Below the pieces are notes generated by a model, which worked only from the letters and a program-made list of their open reading frames with translations, was not told the origin of the DNA and searched no databases. A DNA stretch of 64,000 bases from Chionis minor (Eukaryota > Chordata > Aves > Charadriiformes > Chionididae): contig VZSF01007302.1 in assembly GCA_013398295.1 (NCBI GenBank), positions 432,543-496,542 of the forward strand, read 5' to 3'. Made by a program: the position numbers and the translations under genes. Positions within the stretch are counted from its first letter, which is position 1, and each line of letters opens with the position of its first letter. Of this stretch, positions 12,238 to 24,508 are shown piece after piece.

Positions 12238-12325
12238 TGTGGGCCTAATTCTACTTCCAGTTATACAAGGGTAAATCAGCATAATAAAATCTCCCCACTC
12301 CTGAGTTACACCTGAGTTACATTGG
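12238..12325. repeat. Possible scrap of an ancient interspersed repeat
   Basis: The text around GGGTAAATCAGCATAA and CACTCCTGAGTTACACCTGA has the flavour of an old amniote repeat built round phrases such as 'ACTCCTGATTTACAC' and 'TCCACTGAAATCAGTGG'. Similar phrases occur at 15106-15160 and 42555-42650. Each instance is short and diverged, so this rests on pattern resemblance only. An 11-bp doublet (CTGAGTTACAC) lies inside it at 12301-12321. Confidence 0.25.
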
Positions 12326-12423
12326 AGGGGGGGAAAAATACGATACAAGTTCTCTTTGATACGAGGACCATACAATAACACCAAACATCTTAAGGTATAA
12401 AGAAAGAGATTTGAAGAAACAAT

Positions 12424-12456
12424 ACAATAATACTTTGATGACAATAATACTTTGAC
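12424..12456. repeat. 17-bp tandem duplication
   Basis: The unit ACAATAATACTTTGATG at 12424-12440 is followed directly by a copy (12441-12456) that differs only at its end. It is one of two small tandem duplications within 250 bases of each other. Confidence 0.9.
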
Positions 12457-12616
12457 TTAAGCAAAAAGTATGGGTCTACTAAGCCCTAAAGGGGACCTAC
12501 ACATAGGCTTATGGAAATTTATTCGGTATTTCATTATTCATTCATTTAAATTTTGAAGACTAATAGTAATTATTATAATAATTTTATTATGACCCAGAAT
12601 ATAAACTGATTTTAGA

Positions 12617-12678
12617 GAACTAAGAACTGCCTGAAAAGAACTAAGAATTGTCTGAAAAGATAAGATTTATCTGAACAT
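12617..12678. repeat. 21-bp tandem repeat, about three units
   Basis: The unit GAACTAAGAACTGCCTGAAA is followed by a second 21-base copy with two substitutions (12638-12658). A third, more diverged partial copy (GATAAGATTTATCTGAACAT) runs to about 12678. The divergence gradient suggests stepwise slippage. Confidence 0.85.
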
Positions 12679-15600
12679 AAGTATAGTGCAGATGTCTGCT
12701 CCCTGGTTGTTTCTCTCAGCTCTTTCAGAATCACTGGAGAGAAGCAAGGAATTGCTGCTATGATTAATCTCATGTTGAAATAAGTGTCTGAACCAAGTCA
12801 AAGGAAGCATACACTAAGTAGTCTGTTTCTCTGTATTGCCCAGAGTAAAAGTTTCCGCTACAGCTCTGCTACAGCTGAGCTACATTCATCAACAATGCAA
12901 CTGCCTCCCTTTGTGTGAGATAATCATGGGGTTAGTATGTAAGGATACATCTACAAAGGGAAAAATCATTTTATATTATGATGCAAGATTTTTACTCTTT
13001 AAATGCAAGCACCCACATGTGTTGTGTTGCTGTTCACTAGCATTATTCCCTTTTCTTGAAAGTTTTTACAGGGAGATGGGAATGGACATAGTGATCAAGC
13101 ACGCAATGAAAGTGCGTCAGAAAAATGTTTGCCAAGTCTGGGTTTCACCCATTTCTGCTTGCTATGAAAATCATCTTATAAGTTATTACTCTTCCAGTGA
13201 ACAGTAGTTTTGCTATCAAAAGAAATCTGCATATCTTTGTGGGACAAAATGGCAGTTTCACTGGATTTCTACAGATGCGGAGGCTGGCTTGAAAGGAATG
13301 AATTGTTCAGAATTCACTTTGAACTGCATGCAGCTTATATACAATTCACTTCGAGCTATATTGTAGCATCTAAATCCTATTAGAAACCTCCAAGTTCAAT
13401 ATTTTCCATGGTCCCTGATGGATTATCCTAGCTTTCATCTCTCTTTGCTAAGTGCTGAAAATACAGATGAGTGTAAATTATTGGGGTTTTTTTCCCTCTT
13501 TTTCAGGTGATCACTGCAGATCCCTGCCCTTTACACTGCTCTTGACTGAAAGGAGGAGCACACAGCACTTAAGCTTTAAACATACTGTCAAAAAATCATT
13601 ATATATTCCAGACTTCTTATTGCAGGAAAGATAGTTTGGTTAAAAAAAGAAGAAAAAAGACCAGATTATTGGAGTGTGTTTCAGGAAGAGGCTTTATCCT
13701 TAGGATTCAAAGATGTTATATAATGGAGTGATAAAAACAGAAAACACTGTATGGGGTTTTCTTGTGTTTTGGAGGTTTTTTTAAATTTTTTTTCTTATAG
13801 CTGTTACTACAAACCTCCAGATCTGCTCAGCAGTAATTAGAGGCAGCATTTTGTGTGGATTCCTTGTTCTGTTGCTGTGAAACCTGGAGACTAAGCAGGA
13901 TGCATAGCAGAGAGAACAGGAGCTGACAGGAATAGCACCTTTCCTCCTGAATACCCGTCTCCGCACTCTGTATGCTTTGATATTTCATATTCACTACCTC
14001 CTATCCACAAGGCACTTGTAGAAAGCCTTATTTGACCTGCAATGTGGCATTCATTACTCCATCATCTACTCTGTGGTTTCTGACCACGCTACAGCCCTCA
14101 TTCCACTGGTGAGAAGAGAGCTCCTGCTTTTGTTCTGGAAGACAAAGTTGCAGGAGCCAGTGTTAGATGCTGGTCATCAAATTTTCCCTTGGGGTTGACT
14201 AGAGCACAACAGTGGATAGAGTCCTGCCTTGGAAGGTGATGTAAAAACAGTGAGACTGAGGAAACGAGTGTGAACTAGCTGGGCACACCAGAAGACACTT
14301 TGCGCTCCTTAGAGGCAGTGACTGTGCTGTCTGGCTGCTGGATTACATTGAATTTCAAGTTCAAAGACCAAAATCAATGAAGACCAGCTTAACATCTCTT
14401 TCTCCACATACAGACTGGCAGCATCTTTGTTTGTTATTTGTTACAAAAACAGTAGGACAAGGAGCTGAAGAACTCAACAAGTCCTGAGAATATTCCTTCA
14501 GCATCTGAAAACAATTTGGTAAAACTGCAGCAACATCTTCTAAACCTTCATATAAAACAGTTCTTTTTCCATGCCCCGATGCCCCAACAAGCTTTCCTGT
14601 TTTAAGCAGTGAAAGCAAGTTGAAACAACACCTGACTGTGTATTCTGTGTACTTGACAGAAGATGACACATTATCTGTCCTTTCCTACAACACTTCCTTC
14701 ATCCTTTCCTATCCCTGTTCACTGTGTGCAGTTAATTATCTTTTCTGCGATGTTGTTTAATTCCAGCACAGGACAAAAGAGCTGGCTGTAATAATGCAGC
14801 ACATCGCTATAAAGGCAGGCAGAGAAAGAGACAGCAAGATTTCAGTTCCTCAATAATTCCAGCTTCATAGTGGGCGACAAATAGCTCAGTCAATCCTTAG
14901 CTGATAGGATTATCGTAAATAGGCTCTGTGAGGCATCATTTTTATGCACACACAATCATCCAAATTAAGTCATAATCTTGTTGATACTGGGATTAAATAA
15001 TAATATGGGGATATCAAGCACCGATCACTTCAAACAACAACAAATACCAATCTGGTATCTTATTAATCATTAAAATTAGTGCTGTGAAAAGCAGCAGATC
15101 TTCAACTGGTATGAACTTGCATTTCTCCACTGAAATCAGTGGCATTGGATTAATTTTCTCCTGTAGAGGTCTTGACCCGTTATTTTTTTTATATTTCCCT
15201 CCACCCCGCATTATTGTTAAATGTTGCATTAGGGTTGGCACTGCATCTAGCCTTCATAAAGATAGATGTACATCAACAACAATTATCATTATGATGGACT
15301 TAATTGTGAACTCATTTCCTTTTTGTAGTGTTTCAGTCCAATTGCATGATTCATTCAAAAGGAACATACTTGGGACAGATGGACGTGCAAAGCAGAGTAT
15401 GGTGTTTCAAGGAAAGATATTGGACTGAGTGCATGCCAGTTATTCTCTTTTATGCAGCTGTACATTATAAGAAGAGGTAAAATTCCCTTGTGTTGCTCAG
15501 TCCAGCTATGAAGCAGAGAATAATATTCCATGCAAAGGCCTCCATTATAAAACAAGCTGTTAAAGAGCAAAGGAATTCTTTTCTCTTAAGGATTCAGTTT

Positions 15601-16420
15601 CAGGTTCTAATTATCACAATTTGGCAAGTCAAGTAAGTTGTTGTAATGGCCCATATGCACAGCATAAGCCCAGAGGAAATATTAATGCATGATAATTGAA
15701 CTCTTTTATATAGATGTTTGGCCTTTTCATAAGTGCTAAGTAAAGGAACTTAGCTTAAAATTATTTCAGTGAGTTTAAGTTGTGATACAGTTCATTACAT
15801 GTGCCACCCGGCTGACAGAGTGCATCTGATCAGTAATCGTTGCTCAGCTGATAATATAATAATTTTAATTGGGTCATTAATTTGAACCTTCAGCTCATAC
15901 CTTGTAGGTCACATCCTCTTCACCTGGCTTAGGTGGACAGCCTTACCAAACTGCAAGTAACAAGTCTTGCAATAACAGGAGGGGAAATTTCTTCTCCTGT
16001 TAATTCAGTGCGAAACAAGTCCTTTTCTTCTCTAGACACCCAAGTACTGTCTGCTTCATCTCACATCAGACTCTTGATCCCAACTCAGTTCTTCAACCAG
16101 AGAGCTGCCACCACTCTCTACTCTGTGAGCCAAAAGGAGACACGCTGCTCCTCCAGGCCAGCCTCTGCAGTAGCACAGAATTCCATCCAGCGACTCATTT
16201 TTCTCATCCAGCAATTTGTCTCAAACTGATCTTGATTTAAAGACACTCACAGTGAAGATTTTACTAATGATCCTGTCACCTTGCTTTACAAAGTGTTCTC
16301 ATTTCGGGTTTGATTTGTCTAGCTCTAATTTCCTCTTAGTGTCTTCTGTTTTGCCATCCTTTACCAAATTGTAAAGGTGCCAGAATCAGAAATTTTGTCT
16401 TCTATAGGTATTTACATAGT

Positions 16421-16856
16421 ACAGAATCACAGAATCGCAGAATGACAGGGGTTGGAATGGACCTCTGGAGATCTTCTAGTCCAACTCCCCTGCCAAAGCA
16501 GGTTCAGCTAGAGCAGGTTGCACAGGTTGGCATCCAGGTGGGTTTTGAATGTCTCCAGAGTTGGAGACTCCACCATGTCTCTGGGCAGCCTGTTCCAGAG
16601 CTCTGCCACCCTCAAAGTATAGAAGTTATTCCTCACATTGAGATGGAATATCCCGTGTTCTAGTTTGTGCCCATTGCCCCTTGTCCTGTCTCTGGGCACC
16701 ACTGAAAAGAGTCTGGCCCTGTCCTCTTGCCACCTGCCCTTTAGATATTGATAAGCACTGAAGAGATCCCCTCTCAGTCTTCTCTTCTCCAGGCTAAACA
16801 GACCCAGGTCTCTCAGCTTTTCCTCATAACAGAGGTGCTCCAGTCCCTTGATCACC
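16421..16856 (-). mobile_element. CR1 LINE, 5'-truncated, ORF2 C-terminus still open
   Basis: The plus strand starts with the complementary tail (ACAGAATCACAGAATCGCAG) and the antisense 3' UTR. Minus-strand translation between 16508 and about 16856 is uninterrupted CR1 ORF2 C-terminus. It shows [20 protein letters not shown] near the start, RDRTRGNGHKL in the middle and LRVAELWNRLPRDMVESPTL near the end, stopping at 16508. Only the last roughly 115 residues, C-terminal to the polymerase core, are present, so the fragment has no catalytic function. It has the same 3' UTR type as the copy at 7681 and is less decayed. Confidence 0.96.
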
Positions 16857-19800
16857 ATATAGTTCTTTATTGGACATAAAAAGATAAACATGCTTCATTA
16901 TTTAGCTCCTTTTATTTTCATGTTTTAAAAAGTTATAAATGTATAAAATTTTATGGTGTAGATTGCTGGTTCTTTTCTTTATCATTTTATGCTATAATCA
17001 GCTAGAAAAATCTTCTGGTTAACTCAGAACCATGAATTAATACTACCAGCCCACTCTGTTTTATTTGGCATCCTGACTAGCTAGACTGTTGGGTCTGCTT
17101 TGAAATCAGTTATGCAAATTACCCATTGATTTCAGAACTAAGGGGACGGCCTTGTGCATATGTGCCATATTGATGGAGTGCAGCAGACGGTGTTATCTAT
17201 ACTGAGTGTCTTTTCACATTGATATTTGGTGTTATTAGCTCAGCTGCCCAAACTATAAAATTTAACTAATGTGATGTTGTGTCTGGGCTAATTAACACTG
17301 TTTCTCTGCGGAGCTAATTAGCTTGGGTGCTGTCTCTATCTTGTTTTCCTTCAGCTTAGGAATCTCTATACCTTTCGTCCATGATATACACACACATGTA
17401 AACATGAAGACTACCCCATAACAAAAGACCCTGGATAAATATTAAAAAAGACAGCAGCCATGGCCATTAGTCAGGGTATCAGGGACTGCTCACTCACCCT
17501 TTCACCACGTACAGGGAAACATTTCAACGTCACGATCTAAAAAATGTTAACCAAACTCCCACGTCCAAATCAGTGACAAAACCAGACTCTGTCAGAAAAC
17601 AAGTCACGTAACCAGAAAGAAAAGAACTGGCAGAAGTTCTGGGAAGTGGGGCTCTCCACATCAGTTTTGAGTTTGGATCATTAATTCCAGTCATGGTTAA
17701 TTACCTGAAGACCATCATTAGCAGTTGACTGGATGTGGTTTCCTCTACCACTACACGCTACAAGGACAAAAGAGTGGGAGAGGAGTTACAGGAAGAGCAC
17801 CAGAAGGGTAATAGCATCATGCTCCTGAAGGATCTTTGCTCCTCATTGGTCAGCACAAGAAAAAAGTGTAGGAGATTCTCGAGGGCCAGCTTTACTGCAG
17901 ACAGACGATCTTCCTGGGAATCTTTTACAGAGATGATTTTATTGTTTTTTTCCCCCCCAAGAAAACCGAAACAGCTGAAATAAGCTCCTGCCTTGAATCA
18001 GGCTCTAGAGAGTCCATCTGTCTTTGTTAATCTCTGTGCTAAATACCCTCCCCACCAAAAGAACATGGTATGAAGATCTCTGACACAGATCTCATTGGGA
18101 ACAGGAATCATGCCCCCTGCATCACTCCCCAAGGTCCTGGCTGGTAGAGGGTAGTAAGTTCACGAGTTGTATCATGCAGCTGTCATGGGACTTTCACCTA
18201 CCAGCTTCATGATTCTGACATGATACAACATAGTTATCTGTTGATGTATGAGTGCAGTTTGTTCCCAGCTTAAGGAGGAAGGGGTGTAGATTGTCTTAAG
18301 TCACTATGGAAGGCTCTGAACCCTGCCTTGAAACCTAGACTCACCTAGGAGAAGTCTCATGAAAAGAGGCTGCATTAAACAGTAGAAAAATAAAGGAGTG
18401 TTGAGTAAAAGAATCTTTGCTTATATGGAAGAGTCCAGTTCTCCAAGCATCCAAAATACCAGGAAGTGACATTGGAAGCTTTGAAACTGCAGGTGATCTG
18501 AAGGGATGATGTATTTGTCCAAAGAAGCCCTGCAAACCAACCGACATTCACCTACCTATCACTCAGAAGTGCCAGAATCTTTGACAGCTGCACAAATGCA
18601 GTTTCACACCTCCAGTGCTACGTGCCTTTCAGCTGCTTTCAAGGCTCAGGATTCTGCTGAAGGGTATATTTGTCTGGCAAAAGGCTTCTGTGAACATGTT
18701 TGTTTTAGAGAAGCTACCAATGTCATGCTGATACTAGATTTAAAGAGGTCCCCTGATAAGGCTTGGATTCACAAGGTCATGGTTTCCTTGGAACATTTTA
18801 CACTTGTATAAAAGCACAACTTCCATAGAAGTAAAGTGCAAAATACTTGAACTAGTTGGAGTTGTCATGTCTGTATAAGAGTTTCTTTCTTAGTGGGTGG
18901 TCTTTGGGGTAGATTCTGATGGTAAGACAACTTTTAATTGATGTTTGAAAAGGAATCTGGAAAGATTTGCTCCATGACGTGCTGGAATGACTCATGTCTG
19001 ACAGGAAATAAGGCAGTGATAAACTCAAATGAGGCTGTGGGAGGCAACACTCTAAAAGCTCATTATAAACATCATTCTTTTACCCACTTCTGTGAAGCGT
19101 AACAGAACACATGTTTTTGCAATCAGTTTACAGTGAAGGACAGAGAAGAATTAGGGCAGGACATGCTTTCAGGCAATGTCCCTTTCTCTAGGTAGAAAAG
19201 CTGGAGGCTAATTTTCAAATGAATCTTAATTCAGAGCAACCCAGTCCTCCTCAACACCTGGTACATTCTGGTAGCTGTGGAAGGAATTAGTCAGTTGCTT
19301 CTTCTTCTACTTATTTGGAGTGGCTGGTACTTTGTGAAGTGTCAGTGTTAATACAACTTAAGTTTAAGAGAAATGAAAGACAGACAAGCTTTCTGTGAAG
19401 GAAAGAGTCCCAAGAGTCCTTGTATTTAATATCTTTCACATAGATGAATAATATTATCAGCTTTTGCTTTGGTTTTATTTCCTCTAGGCTAAACCACAAC
19501 TCTATCCATCTTTGCACTTTGACTATGCAGTCTTCTCCCCAAGAAGAGAGTAGGACTCACACTACCTGTTACTAGTTATGAAAAAAAATGCTTTTAAGAT
19601 ATGATTCACGTAACACATTTTGCATCTCTCCTTTGAGTTTAGATCAGTAATTGGAAACTAGATCTCAATTGCTTGATTGTGAATGGATGGGAACTACTTC
19701 TGCTGGAAAAAAATCCCTATATTTTATCAAATGAATCATATTTGTGTTCCTCTGAATTCTTTCTTCATTCCACTACAAGTTATGGATTACCTGAGTGGAC

Positions 19801-22800
19801 ACAAGAAATATCTACATTTCTGCATAACCAGTTAAAATGAGTCACATCCTATTCATTTGTTTGCCATAACTGTTGTAAGGTATGCCTGGAACATTTTAGA
19901 GGTTTCTGTGTTACTCATGACACATTTTAACGATCATGGTGTATTTTGTTTGAAAAACAAACAGTTTGCTACTGAAGAAAACAGCTCAGTAGGAAAAAAC
20001 AGGAATAATGAGAAGAAACCTTAGTAGATAGACACCTATAATTTTGTCGTTTTTATGAAAGCTCTGCATTTCTGACTTTGACACAATCTGTTGATGTACG
20101 CTGGAGATCTGGGTCCTTGATATATGCAAAATTAACAGCAAGATACACATAAGAAATCCATAAAAAGTATTCATTAGGAAGTCATTGCTACCCAATTACG
20201 CTAATGATTCAGAAGAAATGTGAACTGGTAAATGAAGACTGTACTTTAAGATGGAGCTTTCAGAAGGTCTGAATTGGGGGACAGTTTAGTGTGGTCTGCA
20301 GTGAAGCAGCAATAGAAGAATTGTAGAAGTATGGTGATGAAATGGTATGAAATTTTTAGCAGACAACCGAAAAATAACCCATCTGTTTATATACATAATT
20401 AAACCATGTTTTCTGGTGAAATAATGTGTAATGCTACTGTCACCAACAGTGGACATTTTAGGCATAACACTATGTTGGTTCTTACAGACGCTCTAATAGG
20501 GCCTGGTAAAAACAGAAGGAGGTAGAAAGGAAATAATAGACAAATAGTTTAGGAAGAATTTTACTGCCTTTAGCTATCCAAAAATTAGGTGACTAGTCTA
20601 AATTAGGCTCCTATGTACCCTCAATCATCTGTGAAAAGAGATGGATACTTGCAGAGAGTGATTCATCCCATCTTAAAATAGTTGTTTAAGAGATCTTCAA
20701 AAAACTGCCTTCTAAAGGTACCTAGAAGTACCTTTCTCTCTGCCTTGACTGTAAAAGGAACCTTATCAACTAGATGAGACTACATATTTAAATTTTGCAC
20801 AGCTATCATTTCATTTTAAATGGTGTTTGGAGTTTACCTTTGAGGCTGAGCAGGGCTGTGATTGAAGGGCTCAGAAATCTTTCAAGTTGTTGTTCTAGTG
20901 AAGAGTATTTGATTAGAGCAGATTGGAAATTTTCCAACTGGATTTTTTTCTTCTTTAGAAAATGCTAATGCATAAGAACAAAAATGGTTCACAAAACAAA
21001 GGTTTTTTTTATAATGGCACCATATAAATACAGGATACATAGTCTTAGTCTGATCCCGACATAACACTTTAAAAAATTCTTTGTGTCAGAGGACAAAGTT
21101 TGGCTGTAACTTGGTCTATTTCCTCTATATATACATACTGCTGTATATATACTCTCTATCAAAGGTATAACAACATAAGCCTGGACCCTAATACAAGGAA
21201 CAAAATAGGGATTACCTCCAGCCAGGTATGAGAGTTCCCATTTGTCTTCTTTATACTCTAAAATCTGTGTCCCTCTGGCTTGTGGTACCTTGATGTCATT
21301 GCTCTAACACAACACCCCTGTCTGTATTTCTGCCTCCTTTCTAGATTGACTCCATGGATTCCTCTAGGAATGGGATTTCACTGTTTAAATGTGTATCTAA
21401 ACCAGTCGGCCCAGGCTGCCTGCAAAATCCAGAGTGATTAAACCAGTATAATCAGTGTGTATGGTGTAACTGAGATCAAGCTAAAATGGATGGTTGGCTC
21501 CCGAGGAGTACTGTGGCACACAGTAGACATTCAAAGCTGTGTGAGGTGACCACCCGCCTCTGCGTGCACCTACTTCGAGTTTAGTGCCAGAGCAGATTTT
21601 CTCAGTATGGCATAGTAATTCCTTTCCACTCTTCAGGGCAATGCGGCATCAGAGTTTTATGCCTGAGAAGCTTGTGACCAATGCTACACAGCAGTAAGAA
21701 CTTTCATAAAACACAGACAGCATGTTCAACAGTTTTAATAAAAGGGTGGAAAAAGGATGTTGGGGGAAAAAACAGCATGCAAATATTTGTTCTTGTTATA
21801 TCTTCCTTTGTTTTAGAGCATTTACCTTGTGAGCTGTAGCTTAACCTCTCAAAATACCACTGATGAATCAATTCAATTTCTTTTAGGAGTCCAAGATCCT
21901 GTTCCACCACTGAACACAGGAAAGATGCAAAGGAGACACTGGAGGTTTCTTACTTTTAACTGATCTCGTGTTATCACCTACTCCACAAAAACAAACCCAG
22001 TAGCCTAAGAGTAACCGTATTACAGAAAGGCAGTATGGAGCCAAAGATTTTGGAGAGCACTGGGCATGTTCAGTCAAAAAGAACAATTTCACAGATTTCT
22101 AATAGAACATCCACAAAGAAATCTTTCTATGATTTTGAAAAAATACTTTCTATTTTATTTTTCTCTATCTTTGCAGGCTCTGCAAGGAGGCCCAAGTGTT
22201 TAGCCTTTCGTAACTGCAATTTTATGGTATTATCTGCCTGAACAATTTAAGGTAAAAGGCTATTTTTATCAAGCAGTTGTCTAAAGCACATATATATTTT
22301 TCCAGCTATACGTAGTGCAAGTTTATTTCTGAGATGAACAAGCTTCAAACATTTCTGGTAAAAGCACTTTAAATAGCTTATTTAAGGATGGCAGTTGTTT
22401 ACCTGCTGACGCAAATCAGAAAATAAAATAAAAGATGTAAGAATCTGTTACTGCATTAGAGCAGGAAAAAAACCCGTATTTTACATCATCATATGGTTGA
22501 ATAATATGGCATACATTGAACAAAATAGCATAATAGTACCCCAATTTTTTCTCTAATATTACATCTTTAAAGTAGTACTAACCACAGCTAATGACTTAGT
22601 CCAAACATAGAATAAACAAGAAAAGAGAGGAAGTAGGACTTCTTCAAGGCCACTTCTGAAAATCATGGAAAACAGATTCTTAAAAAAAATGTTATTTTGC
22701 CAGGTCCAGTAAGAAAAGGAGTGAAATTAATTTAGGAAGATGTGTTTAGGCCTGACATGGCAACTTTCCCATTAAAACTTGCATGCATTTAAGCATAGAC

Positions 22801-22810
22801 ATACGCATAA

Positions 22811-22908
22811 ATTCATGGGGTGATGAGGAACAATGAATAGCCTTTTTTTCCCCTTAACAGACACAAAGCCACTGTAACAATACCCTGATGCTCTCCACTA
22901 TCATAGAT
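22811..22908 (+). repeat. Copy 1 of a diverged roughly 95-bp direct duplication
   Basis: The text ATTCATGGGGTGATGAGGAA, then GAATAGCCTTTTTTTCCCCT, then CCTGATGCTCTCCACTATCA recurs in the same order and orientation at 24411-24508 with scattered substitutions and small indels. I estimate about 80 percent identity by eye. The similarity covers the whole stretch, so it is a true duplicate and not shared simple sequence. Confidence 0.8.
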
Positions 22909-23803
22909 GAATTAAAAAAATTAAAAAATTACCTCTGTCATCTGTACTTGAGACTGTGAGTAGGGTATTATATCAGAAAGGAATCAGCAATGAGAGAGTT
23001 GTTTGAAAAAAAAATATCTAATCCAACACTTCAAGTACTAGCTATACATTTAGATGTACTTCCCTGCTCCGTGACAGATATTTATGCTGAATTGAAGCTA
23101 TGTCACTTAGGTCCAGCTTTTACAAAGTATTTATAGGTAGGACTCACTGCTAAGCTGTTTGGGCTGGGACTCACTTTACACAAATTTAATTTTTTCAGGG
23201 TAGGGTAGGATTCAGATCCAAATAGAGGCATGTAAACACAAGGCTGAGAGTTTGCTTCCAGTTAAAGACAACACAATTTAGCAGCTCAAACCAAGTCTCC
23301 CATATTGTAACCATCTAGCGCTACTGAAGTTGCCCTGAGGTTATCTGGAGCATCTTCCAGATACAGTGCAGGATCCATAGACTACCCTTGCTAAACCAGC
23401 ACCTGGCAGGTTGTCCTATGCCAACTGGAATAGTGGTACACCTGAGTAACTGAGTTTAGCTCCAGGTGTTCACTAACGGCGATGAGAACTATACAGGTAA
23501 ACCCAGCTCACATAAAGGAACTTAAATAGACAATAAACAATATAAAAAACTAATCCTATGTAGGAACAATTCAGTCCTAGGAGGTGGATTTAGCTGCCTG
23601 AGCATTAACATCTAGTGTCAGATTTCACTCCTAGAGACACTAAGGCATCTCAAAGCTGATGACATGGTGCAGAAGACCTATACCATTCTGTAGAAGTAAC
23701 TGAAGTCCAGCGTGGATATGATACGGCATTTAAAATTACACCAGATGTTAACATTTAAGCATCTAAATCATATCTTAAGTTGGCACCTAAGGGTTAAGGA
23801 TCT

Positions 23804-23829
23804 AAATACTTCAAATAAATACTTCAAAT
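23804..23829. repeat. 13-bp perfect tandem duplication
   Basis: AAATACTTCAAAT occurs twice head to tail, followed by a partial third start (ACTTTT). It is a simple slippage product. Confidence 0.9.
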
Positions 23830-24333
23830 ACTTTTGGGGTTTAGGACTTGATTCAGTTGCACAAACATAGGCATATGGTGCAGCTTTAGATGCCAGTCAT
23901 TGATTGAGTGGACTTCATTAACTCCTGGCATAATTTCACTGAAGTGACACAAAAGATGTGCCCTTATGTGCAGATGAGGTTAGCTAACTTGAAAGAATTC
24001 ATGATGACCAGAGGCTGGATGAAATTTTCTTTTTTTGTTCAGTTGCAACAGATGGTCTCTTAAGCCCTTTTTTTTTATTATTTTTCAGCTGGGGGAAAAA
24101 ATGTTGAACAGAATTAAAAATGTTAGTATTCCTGTTTTTACAAGTAGACAAGAAAATAAAAAACAGCAAAAGCCTTTAAGGAGCTCTCTAAACACCATTA
24201 AACAAGACCAAAATGCTAGGACTGACTGATTATCCCCGAGTTCCACAATCAACTTTCTTTTCTACATTTTTTCTAATGCACTACTCAGGTATTTCTTTTT
24301 CTGTAGATAATAATATTGTTTTGGAATGGAACG

Positions 24334-24373
24334 TTCTTTTCTTCTGTTCTTCTGTTCTGTTTTCTTCTTTAAG
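24334..24373 (+). repeat. Short pyrimidine tract with TTCTG repeats
   Basis: A run of C and T with several TTCTG or TTCTT units, about 40 bases, immediately upstream of copy 2 of the local duplication. It is low-complexity sequence with no sign of function. Confidence 0.7.
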
Positions 24374-24410
24374 AAGGCCAAGGGAATCTGCAAAGAAAAT
24401 AAAAATGTGT

Positions 24411-24508
24411 TCATTTCATGGGATGATGAAGACCATTGAATAGCATTTTTTCCCCTTATCAGACACTAAGTCAATGTCACGATATCCTGATGCTCTCTAC
24501 TGTCATAG
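24411..24508 (+). repeat. Copy 2 of the roughly 95-bp duplication, ending at a CR1
   Basis: This matches 22811-22908 (TTTCATGGGATGATGAAGAC, then ATAGCATTTTTTCCCCTTAT, then CCTGATGCTCTCTACTGTCA). The match stops at TCATAG, exactly where the CR1 at 24503 begins. The CR1 therefore either inserted into this copy or defined the duplication boundary. The sequence on the far side of the CR1 (from 24988) does not obviously continue copy 1. Confidence 0.8.

Larger units (their letters stand above)
8171..16420. other. No gene recognised; 8.2 kb mostly unique sequence
   Basis: This block holds several short tandem duplications (listed separately) and possible scraps of an old interspersed repeat near 12240-12325 and 15106-15160. 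It has no long coding sequence. Open frames at 12836-13207 (+) and 14361-14669 (-) reach 123 and 102 codons but show no domain that I can name. Confidence 0.6.
16857..24502. other. No gene recognised; 7.6 kb mostly unique sequence
   Basis: Open frames such as 18506-18811 (+) and 17735-17983 (+) have no recognisable domains. Features inside are a homeodomain-site-rich stretch (about 17205-17350), one copy of a local duplication (22811-22908) and a 13-bp doublet at 23804. The rest is AT-rich sequence with no repeat family that I can name. Confidence 0.6.

Noticed and set aside
12836..13207. Plus-strand frame of 123 codons
   Set aside because: Cysteine-rich and leucine-rich text without domain, splice sites or unusual composition; chance is the simpler reading.
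14361..14669. Minus-strand frame of 102 codons with GKLVGASGHGKRTVLYEGLE, which hints at a nucleotide-binding loop
   Set aside because: No complete P-loop pattern, only a weak AAAACAG acceptor nearby and no donor. The length is within chance for the window.
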